Below are positions 1 through 6,882 of a stretch of DNA of 12,617 nucleotides, piece by piece. The notes under the pieces were generated by a model. It was not told the DNA's origin and did no database searches. It was given only the letters and a program-made list of their open reading frames with translations. Origin of the DNA: DATFMP01 sp035266845. GTDB lineage: Bacteria > SAR324 > JACQKK01. The stretch lies in the NCBI GenBank assembly GCA_035266845.1, contig DATFMP010000052.1:1-12617 (forward strand), given 5' to 3'. Each line of letters begins with the position of its first letter. Position 1 is the first letter of the stretch. The position numbers and the translations under genes were made by a program.

Positions 1-289
1 CTCTGCAGCATGGCGGCTAGCGATGCAAAGGGCTGAATTGCCTATGCTTTCAGCTTGAAGCCGCGCGCAGTGGCCGTCAATGCCGTGTGTGGACAGGCAA
101 GGCTGCCTTGGGGGCGTTGCCCCCATACCTCCACCAGGGAGCGGGGCTCCCTGGACCCGGTTTGTGGGTCGTGCCGCGCCTGTCTTGGTGCGGCTCCGTA
201 TCGGGGGGGCGGGGGCCTTCGGCCCACGCGTTGGAGTCCTTGTGGTTTCAAACGGCTCGGCCGCCTGAACACCCACTCCCAAACAGTGC
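1..289. other. gene-free left flank, hairpin-rich
   Basis: I see no supportable gene here. A short plus-strand frame is open from the window edge to a TGA at 34-36 and could be the tail of an upstream gene, but eleven codons cannot be judged. From about 93 onward the DNA belongs to the intergenic repeat family described separately (modules H and K). The region lies downstream of the minus-strand ThDP enzyme that stops at 290. No T-rich tract follows any of the hairpins on the minus strand, so no canonical intrinsic terminator is visible. Confidence 0.6.
93..258 (+). repeat. intergenic repeat copy C (modules H + K)
   Basis: Module H spans about 93-165. It has a hairpin at 109-125 (TGGGGGC, loop GTT, GCCCCCA) and a perfect 9-bp stem at 134-154 (CCAGGGAGC, loop GGG, GCTCCCTGG). 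It resembles 2891-2970, sharing CAGGCAAG, the GGGGGC hairpin and AGGGAGCG in the same order. Module K (196-258) begins CCGTATCGGG and contains a GGGCC-TTC-GGCCC hairpin. Its first 40 bp match 11350-11389 at about 33 of 40 positions without gaps. The copy sits just past the stop codon of the ThDP enzyme. Confidence 0.7.
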
Positions 290-1945
290 CTAGCGCGGCA
301 CCAGCGGCTGCGGGTGGATGAATTCCCAGGGGGAGACCTCGGCGGCCGCCTCCACGCGCACCTCGATCAGGGCCGGTGCATCGGCCGCCAGGGCACGCTC
401 CAGCACGGGCCCCAGGGCCTGGGGCGAGTCCACCCGGTGGCCCGCCACGCCGAAGCTTTCCGCCAGCCGCACGAAGTCCGGATTGCGCAGCGCGGCGCCG
501 ATGACGCGGCCCCCGAAGCGCTCCTGCTGGTCGCGCTGCACGTTGCCGTAGGCGCCGTTGTTGAACACGAGGGCCACCACGCCGATGCCCTCCTGGGCCG
601 CCGTGGCCAGCTCCGAGGCGCCGAACAGGAAGCCGCCGTCCCCGCTGATGGAGACCACGGCCCGCCCCGGCTGCGCCACCTTCACGCCCAGCGCGGTGGC
701 ATAGCCGAAGCCCAGCGTGCCCTGGAAGCCCGGCGTGACGTAGGTGCGCGGCTCGTACACGGGGAAGCCGAAGTACGACGCGAAGCCCGCCTGGCACAGC
801 TCCTCCACGAAGAAGCCGTCCCGCGGCAGCACTTGCCGGATGGCTTGCAGGTAGGCCAGGTGCGGCTGCACCTTCCCGATGGCCTGGGCCGCCTCTGCCT
901 TGGCTGCCGCGATGCGCTCGCGCGCGCCCGCCCGGCGGGGACGCAGACGGGCCACGGCCTCGGCCAGGGCCCAGGCGCCCGCGGCGGCGTCTGCGACCAC
1001 CCCGGCGTGGGGCCGCAGGCGCTCCATCTCTCGCGGGTCGATATCCACGCGCACCAGGTGCGGCGGCGGCTCCGGCGCCTCCACGCACTGCATCATGCCG
1101 CCCCAGCGCATGTACTGCAGCTCCAGCCGCGAGCCGATGCCGATCAGCACGTCCGTCTCCGGCCACAGGCGGTAGGCCGCGGCGGAGGACACGCCGAGCG
1201 GGTGATCCTCGGCCACGATGCCACGGCCGCTGCGGAAGGCAGTCACGGGCGCATCCAGCACCTCGGCCAGGGCCAGCACCGCTTCCGCTGCGTGCTGGGC
1301 GCCCCCGCCCACCATGATCATGGGCCGCTCGGCCCCGGCGATCAGCTTCGCGGCAGCCGCCACGGACTCGGCATCGGGCGCGGGCGGCGGCTCGGGCGCG
1401 GGCGGCGCGGCGAGCGCGACGTCCGCGGACTGCGCCATCACATCCCAGCACATCTCCAGGGAGACGGGCCCGGGCCGGCCGCCGGTCATCTGGCGGAAGG
1501 CCTCGTGTACGGCGGCGGGCGCATCCTGCGGCGCATCGATGCGCGCGGCCCACTTGGTGAGCGTGGCCAGGGTGGCGAGCTGGTCCGGCAGCTCGTGCAG
1601 GTGACCGCGCCCCTTGCCCAGGAAGGTCGAGGGCACCTGGCCGGTCAGGCACAGCACGGGCGTGTTGCAACCCCAGGCCGTACACAGCGCGGCGGTGGTG
1701 TTCAGCGCGCCGGGACCCGGCACCACCGTGTACACACCCGGACGGCCCGTGGCCTTGGCATAGCCCAGCGCCATGTAGGCCGCGCCCTGCTCGTGCCGGC
1801 TGGTCACCGTGCGCACGGCGCGACCCTCGCGCTGCAGGGCGTCCCACAGCGGGTACATCTGCGCGCCGGGCAGGCCGAACACCGTGTCCACCCCCTGGGC
1901 AAGCAGGGCGCGCACGATCGCTTCACCGCCGGTCATCTGGGGCAT
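290..1945 (-). CDS. ThDP-dependent enzyme, acetolactate synthase-like
   Basis: A 551-residue thiamine-diphosphate enzyme of the acetolactate synthase/benzoylformate decarboxylase superfamily, of full usual length. The N-terminal pyrimidine-binding domain carries the cofactor-activating glutamate (RHEQGAAYMA, E52) and the PGPGALNT loop. A central domain (about 190-340) is followed by the PP domain, whose ThDP/Mg motif starts GDGGF at 435-437 and ends with N462-N463. The start ATG at 1945 has GGAGAG 8 nt upstream. It is probably cytosolic. The substrate is unknown: the AFQE segment typical of true acetolactate synthases is replaced by a LGKGRGHLHELPDQ stretch, and no ilvN-like regulatory subunit lies beside it. 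A 2-oxo-acid decarboxylase or carboligase role is therefore as likely as branched-chain amino acid synthesis. The family call is firm, the reaction is not. Confidence 0.9.
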   Translation of the reverse strand: MPQMTGGEAIVRALLAQGVDTVFGLPGAQMYPLWDALQREGRAVRTVTSRHEQGAAYMALGYAKATGRPGVYTVVPGPGALNTTAALCTAWGCNTPVLCLTGQVPSTFLGKGRGHLHELPDQLATLATLTKWAARIDAPQDAPAAVHEAFRQMTGGRPGPVSLEMCWDVMAQSADVALAAPPAPEPPPAPDAESVAAAAKLIAGAERPMIMVGGGAQHAAEAVLALAEVLDAPVTAFRSGRGIVAEDHPLGVSSAAAYRLWPETDVLIGIGSRLELQYMRWGGMMQCVEAPEPPPHLVRVDIDPREMERLRPHAGVVADAAAGAWALAEAVARLRPRRAGARERIAAAKAEAAQAIGKVQPHLAYLQAIRQVLPRDGFFVEELCQAGFASYFGFPVYEPRTYVTPGFQGTLGFGYATALGVKVAQPGRAVVSISGDGGFLFGASELATAAQEGIGVVALVFNNGAYGNVQRDQQERFGGRVIGAALRNPDFVRLAESFGVAGHRVDSPQALGPVLERALAADAPALIEVRVEAAAEVSPWEFIHPQPLVPR

Positions 1946-2068
1946 GGGCTGGGGCTCTCCGGTCGGAATGTGAACAGCGCGGATGCGAGTCGCACAGAGG
2001 AGGCGCCTTGGCCCACATGGGGTGCGGGGGCAGCGCCGCCGCGGGCTTCCATGGGTACCTCGCCGCCG

Positions 2069-2707
2069 CTAGCGGAAGCGCTCCTCGTTCCAGGGGTCTC
2101 CCACGTCGTGATAGCCGCGCACCTCCCAGAAGCCGGGGGCGTCACGTTGCTGGAAGCGCAGGCCGGTGAGGAACTTGGCGGACTTCCAGGCGTACAGGTG
2201 CGGCACCAGCAGGCGCATGGGGCCGCCGTGCTCCAGGGGCAGCGGTTGACCCTCCAGCTCGTAGGCCAGCAGGATGTCGTCGCCTTGCAGCTCCGCCAAA
2301 GGCAGGTTCGTCGTGTAGCCGTCCGCGCAGGACTGGATCAGGTACGCCGCGCCGGACTTGGGCCGCACCCGCTCCAGGATCGTGCGGAACTTCACGCCGC
2401 CCCAGCGCAGGTCGTACTGGCTCCAGGTCGTCACGCAGTGAAAGTCCGACACCTGCTCGGCTTTGGGCAGGGCGCGGAACTCGTCCCAGCTCAGCGAGAG
2501 CGGTTGCTCCACGTCGCCCTCCACGGTGAAGCGCCACGTGGCGGGGTCGAAGGGCGGGTGCACCCCCAGGTCCAGCACGGGGAAGTTGGTCACCCGATGC
2601 TGTCCCGGCGGCAGGCGCTCGCGACCGCCCACGGCGGCCTTGCCCGCGGCCTTGAACTTCTCCAGCAGCCTGGCCTTGTTGCGCAGGACGTTTTCCAGCT
2701 TGCTCAT
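2069..2707 (-). CDS. sulfite oxidase-like molybdopterin oxidoreductase
   Basis: A 212-residue protein consisting almost entirely of one Oxidored_molyb (sulfite oxidase fold) domain. The molybdenum-ligating cysteine is C91 in DFHCVTTWS. The pterin-binding region shows RWGGVKF (about 101-107) and GGPMRLLVPHLYAWKSAKF (161-179), and the tail GYHDVGDPW is typical of the small sulfite oxidase-like subfamily. There is no heme b5 domain, no C-terminal dimerisation domain and no twin-arginine signal. It is thus shorter than MsrP/YedY and probably cytosolic. GGAG lies 8 nt before the ATG at 2707. The substrate and electron acceptor are unknown: no MsrQ-like heme membrane partner is encoded in the window. 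It lies 123 bp upstream of the ThDP enzyme on the same strand, and no promoter is obvious in that gap, so co-transcription is possible. Confidence 0.9.
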   Translation of the reverse strand: MSKLENVLRNKARLLEKFKAAGKAAVGGRERLPPGQHRVTNFPVLDLGVHPPFDPATWRFTVEGDVEQPLSLSWDEFRALPKAEQVSDFHCVTTWSQYDLRWGGVKFRTILERVRPKSGAAYLIQSCADGYTTNLPLAELQGDDILLAYELEGQPLPLEHGGPMRLLVPHLYAWKSAKFLTGLRFQQRDAPGFWEVRGYHDVGDPWNEERFR

Positions 2708-2830
2708 CGTGTACGCTCCACGGTTGCCACTCTCCCCGGGCCCGCGTCGGACGCGGCGCCGACCCGTGCGCAGCGTACCACGGGCCCCGGCGCCCGTAAA
2801 CGCGGCGGCCCAGCCTTCCGTCCACCGGAT

Positions 2831-3117
2831 TGTCGTTTCGAGCGCAGCGAGAAATCTGCTGTTGACGCGCTACCCTTGGGAATCCCAGGTGCAGGCAAGA
2901 TGGGCGTTTTTGGGGGCGCTGCCCCCAAACCCCCGGCAGGGAGCGTTGCCCCGTGCACCCCAATTGCAAGTTTGGGCGGCAGTGGCAGGCTTGCCAGCCA
3001 CTGCCGCGAAAACGGGTTCCAAGGGCCTTCGGCCCTTGGCGGGGTGGTCAGGGGCGGCGCCCCTGACAGTGCCAGCCATGCGGGCGAGTCCTGAACTTGC
3101 TTGCGGGACATCACACC
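2831..3117 (+). repeat. intergenic repeat copy A (modules b + H + T)
   Basis: This is the longest copy. Module b (2831-2866) is a 36-bp box containing GCAGCGAGAAATCTGCTGT; it matches the reverse complement of 11299-11334 at about 30 of 36 positions. Module H (2891-2970) has a hairpin at 2909-2929 (TTTGGGGGC, loop GCT, GCCCCCAAA). Module T (2971-3117) aligns without gaps to 10222-10368 at about 126 of 147 positions. T holds three hairpins: GGCAGTGGC with GCCACTGCC (2977-3005), CCAAGGGCC with GGCCCTTGG (3019-3039), and TCAGGGGC with GCCCCTGA (3048-3066). The copy lies between the lipoprotein stop (3132) and the molybdoenzyme start (2707) and fills most of that gap. The remainder, 2708-2830, holds the molybdoenzyme's Shine-Dalgarno sequence and nothing else I can call. 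Confidence 0.85.
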
Positions 3118-3131
3118 AGGAGGCGGCCCCC

Positions 3132-3638
3132 TCAGCCCCCACCGGGCCGCAGCGTCTCTGCGATGGCGCGCAGGCGCTGGATCTCCGCTGCATCGGTGCC
3201 GATGATGAAGACGTGCAGGGGCACGGGCGTGCCGCGCACGATGTCCGCCTCCCACACCCGGGCATCGGCGCCGGGCTCGCGACACAGGTGCCAGCGCGCG
3301 TTCCAGGCGTGGAAGGCCGCCGGACGGTAGCTTCCCGTGTCGGGCGGACAGTACGGCGCGTAGGGCATGCCCACGAAGATGCCCAGGGTGGTGTCCTTCG
3401 CCAGTGGGGCGGGCGGCACGCGCGCGATCTGGAAGATGTCGAAGGTGGCGGCGCGCTCCACCTGCAGCTCGTATCCCGGCGGCAACTCCAGGCGCAGCGG
3501 CAGCCGGTTGCCCAGCGTGACCGTGCGTGGAGCGCCAGTGGGACCGGTCGGCGCGCCGGCCGTGCAGGCGGTCAGCAGCAGCGCGGCCAGGGCGCAGGCC
3601 GCCGCGCGCGCCAGGCGCAAGCTGCCATGTGGGCTCAT
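3132..3638 (-). CDS. putative lipoprotein, function unknown
   Basis: A 168-residue protein with a classical lipoprotein signal: basic residues R8 and R11, a hydrophobic stretch about 12-22, and the lipobox LTAC with the acylated cysteine at 25. It should be anchored in a membrane facing the periplasm. The short Ala/Pro/Thr/Gly linker after C25 leads into a single mixed alpha/beta domain (about 38-165) that I do not recognise. C97 and C119 could form a disulfide. The start ATG at 3638 shares ATGA with the stop of the preceding reductase gene, so translation is probably coupled. Pairing a cytosolic flavoenzyme with an exported lipoprotein is unusual and gives no clear hint of function. A frame extending further upstream is only a shadow of the reductase gene. 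Confidence 0.75.
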   Translation of the reverse strand: MSPHGSLRLARAAACALAALLLTACTAGAPTGPTGAPRTVTLGNRLPLRLELPPGYELQVERAATFDIFQIARVPPAPLAKDTTLGIFVGMPYAPYCPPDTGSYRPAAFHAWNARWHLCREPGADARVWEADIVRGTPVPLHVFIIGTDAAEIQRLRAIAETLRPGGG

Positions 3639-5695
3639 TCGGTGAGCACCGTGCGGTGCGCGTTGAGAATGGCCTCGCCCATCAGGCGCGGGGCGCGGGC
3701 ATCGCCCACGGTAAGCACGCGGCCGTGCCGTGCGCGCAGGGCTGCCACGAACCCGCCGTCGGGCAGTTCGGCCTGCACCGTCACCGCGAATGCCAGCGGC
3801 CCGAAGCGGCGTTCGCGTTGGGAGAACCGCTCGCGGCAGACCAGGGCGTCCCCCTGCAGCGCCTCGGCTTGCAGCATGGGGTGCTGGCCCAGTCCCTGGG
3901 GGGCCACGCGCGGGAACCACAGGAACTCGGCGGACTCCACCAGCTCGCGCCCCACGAAGAAGTCCGGCGTGATCACGTCCACGCCATAGCCGTGCGCCAG
4001 CAGCCACTCCACCGCATTCGCCATGCGGAAGCCGCCCTCCGCATCCACCACGGCGACGCGGCCAGCCCCGGGCGGGGGCAGGGTGGGCGAGTCGGCCAGC
4101 AGCGCCCGAGGCGTCAGCACGGGCACGCCCTCGCCGGGCAGCTCCGGCGGCGGAGGCGTGGCACCCGTGGCCACGTACAGGGCGGCGAAGGCGTCCAGGC
4201 CCGGCTCGTCCGGCCGCACGGGCCGTCCCAGCTCCACCGCCACGCCCAGGTGCGCCAGCAGCGCCGTGTAGTAGTCCACCAGCAGCCCGAACTCGCGGCG
4301 GGCTTCCACGGTTTTGGCCAGCACGGCTGCCATGCCGCCCAGCCGCGGCGCGGCCTCGCGCAGGGTCACGGCGTGGCCCAGGCGCGCCAGGGTGGCGGCG
4401 GCCTCCAGTCCGGCGGGGCCGCCGCCGATCACCAGCACGGGCGCCCCACCCGTTTCCGTGCGCACGGACGGGGGCAGCCGGGCCTCGCGACCCGCACGCG
4501 GGTTGATGAGGTCGCCCAGGGGCCGGTTCCAGTCGCCCTGCACGGCGAAGTAGCGCGTCATGCCGATGTGCGGGCGCAGCGGCTCGGGGTGCTCCCCGGC
4601 GGCCTTGCGGGGCAGGTCGGGATCGGAAATGAGCGCGCGGGTCATCACCACGGCATCGGCCTGGCCGTGGGCCAGCACAGTGCGGGCCACGTCCGGTGCT
4701 TCGATGCGGCCCTCGGCGAAGACGGGCAGCGCGCCGCCGATGCCCTCGCGCACGGCCTGGGCCAGGTGCGCCGCATGGGCCTGGGGCGTGGGCATGGCCG
4801 CTTCGGTCATGTGCACGGAGTACGGCCCGCCGATCTGCACGGAGAGGTAGTCCAGCCCCCCCGCCGCCACCAGCGCACGGGCGATGGCCACGGCGTCGTC
4901 CGGTGTGAGCCCGCCCCAGGGCGCCAGTTCGTCCCCACACAGCTTCAGGCCCAGCACGCGGCCGGGCCCCAGCGCCGCGCGCACGACGGCCACCACCCGC
5001 AGCGGAAAGCGCAGGCGCTGCTCCAGGGGGCCGCCCCAGTCGTCCTGCCGCTGGTTGGTGAGGGGGGAGAGGAACTGGCGCAGCAGCCCGTGCTGCCCTG
5101 CGTTCAGCTCCACGCCGTCCAGCCCGGCCGCCGCCACGCGCTCCGCCGCCGCGGCGAAGCCGGCGATGACCGCCTCGATGTGCGCCGGCTCCATGGCCCG
5201 CGCCATGCGCTTGCTGGCCACCTCCACCGTGGCCGAAGGCGCCCAGGGCGACTGCCGCAGCAGCTTGCCGCTGCTCTGGCCGCCCCAGTGGTTAAGCTGC
5301 GCCAGCAGCACGCAGTCCGGCCCGGTCTGCCGCACAGTGCCGGCCAGCTCCGCCAGGGCCGGCACGATGGCGTCCCTGTGCCCGAACGGCACGTGCTCAT
5401 AGGGCCAGTCCAGCGGGTGCACCGTCAGCGCCTCGGTGACGAGCAGCCCGCACCCGCCGGCGGCCCGCGCCGCGTAGTAGGCGCGGTGGCGTGCGCCGAA
5501 GGTGTTGTCCACGCCGAAGTTGGTCAGGTGCGCCCCGAACACGATGCGGTTGGGCAGCGTGCGCGGCCCGATGCGCAGGGGCGCCAGCAGGCCGCCGGCT
5601 TCGCCCGGGACCGAAGGCGCCGGGGCCCCGGCCGTGGCGTTGGGCACGGTCCGCGGCTCGGCGGGCAGTTCGGACGAGGGCCGGTCGGCAGACAT
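3635..5695 (-). CDS. NADH:flavin oxidoreductase, OYE-FAD fusion lacking Fe-S cysteines
   Basis: A 686-residue two-part flavoenzyme of the 2,4-dienoyl-CoA reductase/trimethylamine dehydrogenase type. Residues 36-370 form the FMN-binding old yellow enzyme barrel (FGAHLTNF 53-60, QLNHWGGQ 133-140, HGLLRQFLSP 202-211, DDWGG 218-222). Residues 418-455 form the FAD dinucleotide fold (VLVIGGGPAGLEAA). The second nucleotide fold near 546-576 starts VAVVDAEGGF, lacking the usual GxGxxG, as in TMADH-like members. At the linker (376-395), where relatives carry C-x2-C-x3-C-x11-C for a [4Fe-4S] cluster, the same spacing holds H376, M379, F383 and D395, followed by the conserved NPRAGRE. Internal electron transfer must therefore differ or be absent. 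The first 35 residues are low-complexity; no strong Shine-Dalgarno precedes the ATG at 5695, so a later GTG start is possible. Substrate unknown. Confidence 0.9.
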   Translation of the reverse strand: MSADRPSSELPAEPRTVPNATAGAPAPSVPGEAGGLLAPLRIGPRTLPNRIVFGAHLTNFGVDNTFGARHRAYYAARAAGGCGLLVTEALTVHPLDWPYEHVPFGHRDAIVPALAELAGTVRQTGPDCVLLAQLNHWGGQSSGKLLRQSPWAPSATVEVASKRMARAMEPAHIEAVIAGFAAAAERVAAAGLDGVELNAGQHGLLRQFLSPLTNQRQDDWGGPLEQRLRFPLRVVAVVRAALGPGRVLGLKLCGDELAPWGGLTPDDAVAIARALVAAGGLDYLSVQIGGPYSVHMTEAAMPTPQAHAAHLAQAVREGIGGALPVFAEGRIEAPDVARTVLAHGQADAVVMTRALISDPDLPRKAAGEHPEPLRPHIGMTRYFAVQGDWNRPLGDLINPRAGREARLPPSVRTETGGAPVLVIGGGPAGLEAAATLARLGHAVTLREAAPRLGGMAAVLAKTVEARREFGLLVDYYTALLAHLGVAVELGRPVRPDEPGLDAFAALYVATGATPPPPELPGEGVPVLTPRALLADSPTLPPPGAGRVAVVDAEGGFRMANAVEWLLAHGYGVDVITPDFFVGRELVESAEFLWFPRVAPQGLGQHPMLQAEALQGDALVCRERFSQRERRFGPLAFAVTVQAELPDGGFVAALRARHGRVLTVGDARAPRLMGEAILNAHRTVLTE

Positions 5696-5743
5696 GGGCG
5701 TGGCTACGGGCGAGGGTCAGCGGGCACGGAAGCGGTGGCGCCC

Positions 5744-5772
5744 ATTCTAGGCGAGCGGCCGCGCCTTGGCCA
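5744..5772 (-). promoter_or_regulatory. candidate sigma70-type promoter for the OYE reductase
   Basis: On the minus strand, TGGCCA (5772-5767, four of six matches to TTGACA) and TAGAAT (5749-5744, five of six matches to TATAAT) are separated by 17 bp. They lie about 50 bp before the reductase start in the 121-bp gap after the permease gene. Initiation would give a leader of roughly 40 nt. TAGAAT stands out in very GC-rich surroundings, but the -35 element is only fair. Confidence 0.4.
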
Positions 5773-5816
5773 GCACCCCGCGCGTCAACCGGGTGTCCGT
5801 GCCCACCCTGCAGCGC

Positions 5817-6749
5817 TCAGGGCATCTGCAGGGTCTGCAGCGTGGGCGCCCCCGCCAGGCCGCGGCGCTCCCAGTTCACGACGAAGATGCCCGCCAGCAC
5901 GCAGGCCAGCCCCGCCAGGAACCAAGCGGTCACGGTCTCGGCCAGCAGCCACGCCGCCAGCACGGTGGCTGCCAGAGGATTGAGGGCCAGGAACACCACC
6001 ACGCGGGTGGGCGTCATGCGCTCCAGCGCCCACACCCACAGGAAGAAGCCGCCCGCCGCGCCGAAGGCCCCGATGAAGGCGATGGCCAGCCAGCCCTGGG
6101 GCGTGAAGGTGCTGAAGGGCGAGAACACGCCCGCCGGAACGCTCACCGCCGTGAGGAACAGCGTGCCGGCGATCATCGAGTACACGGTGACCAGCAGCGC
6201 CGGGTACTTGCGCAGGTAGCGGGGCGAGAAGGCATTGTACACGGCGCCCAGGAAGGACGCGGTGAACATGAACAGGTCGCCTCGCCACAGGGTTGCGGAG
6301 TCCCGCCCGCCCAGGGCCCCGTTGGTGCCCAGCGCCAGGGACACGCCCACGATGGTGAGGGCGATGCCCGCCAGCTTGAGCAGCGTGAAGCGCTCCTGCC
6401 GGAACACGCTGGCCAGCACCAGGGTGAACAGGGGCATGGTGGTGAGGATCAGCGCGCCCCGCGCCGCGTAGATGTAGCGCAGCGCCCCCGCCGAGCAGTA
6501 GGAGAACAGCCCGAACATGGCGATGCCCAGCAGCGCGATGGGCAGCCAGTCCAGCTTCTCGATGCGCGTGCGGCCCAGGAACAGCAGCACCGGCAGGATC
6601 AGCAGCGTGCCGATCAGGTGCCGCAGGAAGGCAACGGTGAGGGGGTCTGTCTGATGGATGACGAAGCGCACGGCCACGACCGTGGCCCCAAAGCACACGC
6701 TCGCCGCCGCTGCCGCCAAGCTGGGCAGCAGGATGCGGCTCCCGACCAT
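5817..6749 (-). CDS. DMT-superfamily (EamA) transporter
   Basis: A 310-residue inner-membrane protein with about ten hydrophobic segments arranged as two EamA halves (roughly 8-140 and 155-293), the standard length and layout of drug/metabolite transporters. Family hallmarks are AFLRHLIG (40-47) in the first half, and VVFLALNPLAATVLAAWLLAE (residues 251-271, LNPLA at 256-260) in the second. The substrate cannot be deduced; members export amino acids, nucleosides, toxic compounds or other metabolites. I start at the ATG at 6749, which has GGGGA 9 nt upstream. A TTG at 6770 would add seven residues but lies inside the T-tract of the upstream gene's terminator. The gene therefore needs its own promoter near that terminator, or readthrough. 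It is separated by 121 bp from the downstream reductase. Confidence 0.92.
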   Translation of the reverse strand: MVGSRILLPSLAAAAASVCFGATVVAVRFVIHQTDPLTVAFLRHLIGTLLILPVLLFLGRTRIEKLDWLPIALLGIAMFGLFSYCSAGALRYIYAARGALILTTMPLFTLVLASVFRQERFTLLKLAGIALTIVGVSLALGTNGALGGRDSATLWRGDLFMFTASFLGAVYNAFSPRYLRKYPALLVTVYSMIAGTLFLTAVSVPAGVFSPFSTFTPQGWLAIAFIGAFGAAGGFFLWVWALERMTPTRVVVFLALNPLAATVLAAWLLAETVTAWFLAGLACVLAGIFVVNWERRGLAGAPTLQTLQMP

Positions 6750-6763
6750 GAGTATGCGTCCCC

Positions 6764-6793
6764 AAAACAAGAAAGGGCAGGCGCAGCCTGCCC
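6764..6793 (-). terminator. rho-independent terminator of the 6883-8013 gene
   Basis: Read on the minus strand, GGGCAGGC, loop TGC and GCCTGCCC form a perfect 8-bp stem (6793-6775). The T-rich tract TTTCTTGTTTT (6774-6764) follows directly. It lies 89 bp past the stop codon at 6883 and just ahead of the permease start at 6749. It should end transcription of the unknown gene and isolate it from the permease. Confidence 0.8.
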
Positions 6794-6882
6794 ATGGGAC
6801 CCGCCGGTTCTCCCCGTGCGCCGGCCGACCCGATCTTCAAGGGCGCGCCTTCCCCAAGGCACGCCCCGCCTGCGCGTGCTGT

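Noticed and set aside
2909..2929. The GGGGGC hairpins considered as intrinsic terminators
   Set aside because: The T run precedes the hairpin on the plus strand and no T tract follows it on either strand; only the 6764-6793 hairpin has a proper tail.
314..3094. A 926-codon plus-strand open frame antisense to the ThDP enzyme and the molybdoenzyme
   Set aside because: It spans two convincing genes and the repeat region; its product is rich in His, Arg, Gly and Gln with no domain. Long antisense frames are expected in GC-rich DNA.
2831..3117. Regularly spaced hairpins considered as a CRISPR array
   Set aside because: The hairpins differ from one another and there is no repeat-spacer periodicity and no cas gene.
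2142..3285. Small minus-strand frames through repeat copy A as small proteins
   Set aside because: Their sequence is dictated by the palindromic repeat, and no ribosome site or conserved feature supports them.
3132..4940. A 602-residue frame continuing upstream of the lipoprotein
   Set aside because: The upstream part is an out-of-frame shadow of the reductase; the signal peptide with lipobox fixes the start at 3638.
3527..5983. An 818-codon plus-strand open frame antisense to the OYE reductase
   Set aside because: The opposite strand encodes a full-length flavoenzyme with clear motifs; the antisense product is low-complexity and matches nothing.
5817..6770. TTG start at 6770 for the permease
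   Set aside because: The TTG lies inside the T tract of the upstream terminator, while the ATG at 6749 has GGGGA at good spacing.
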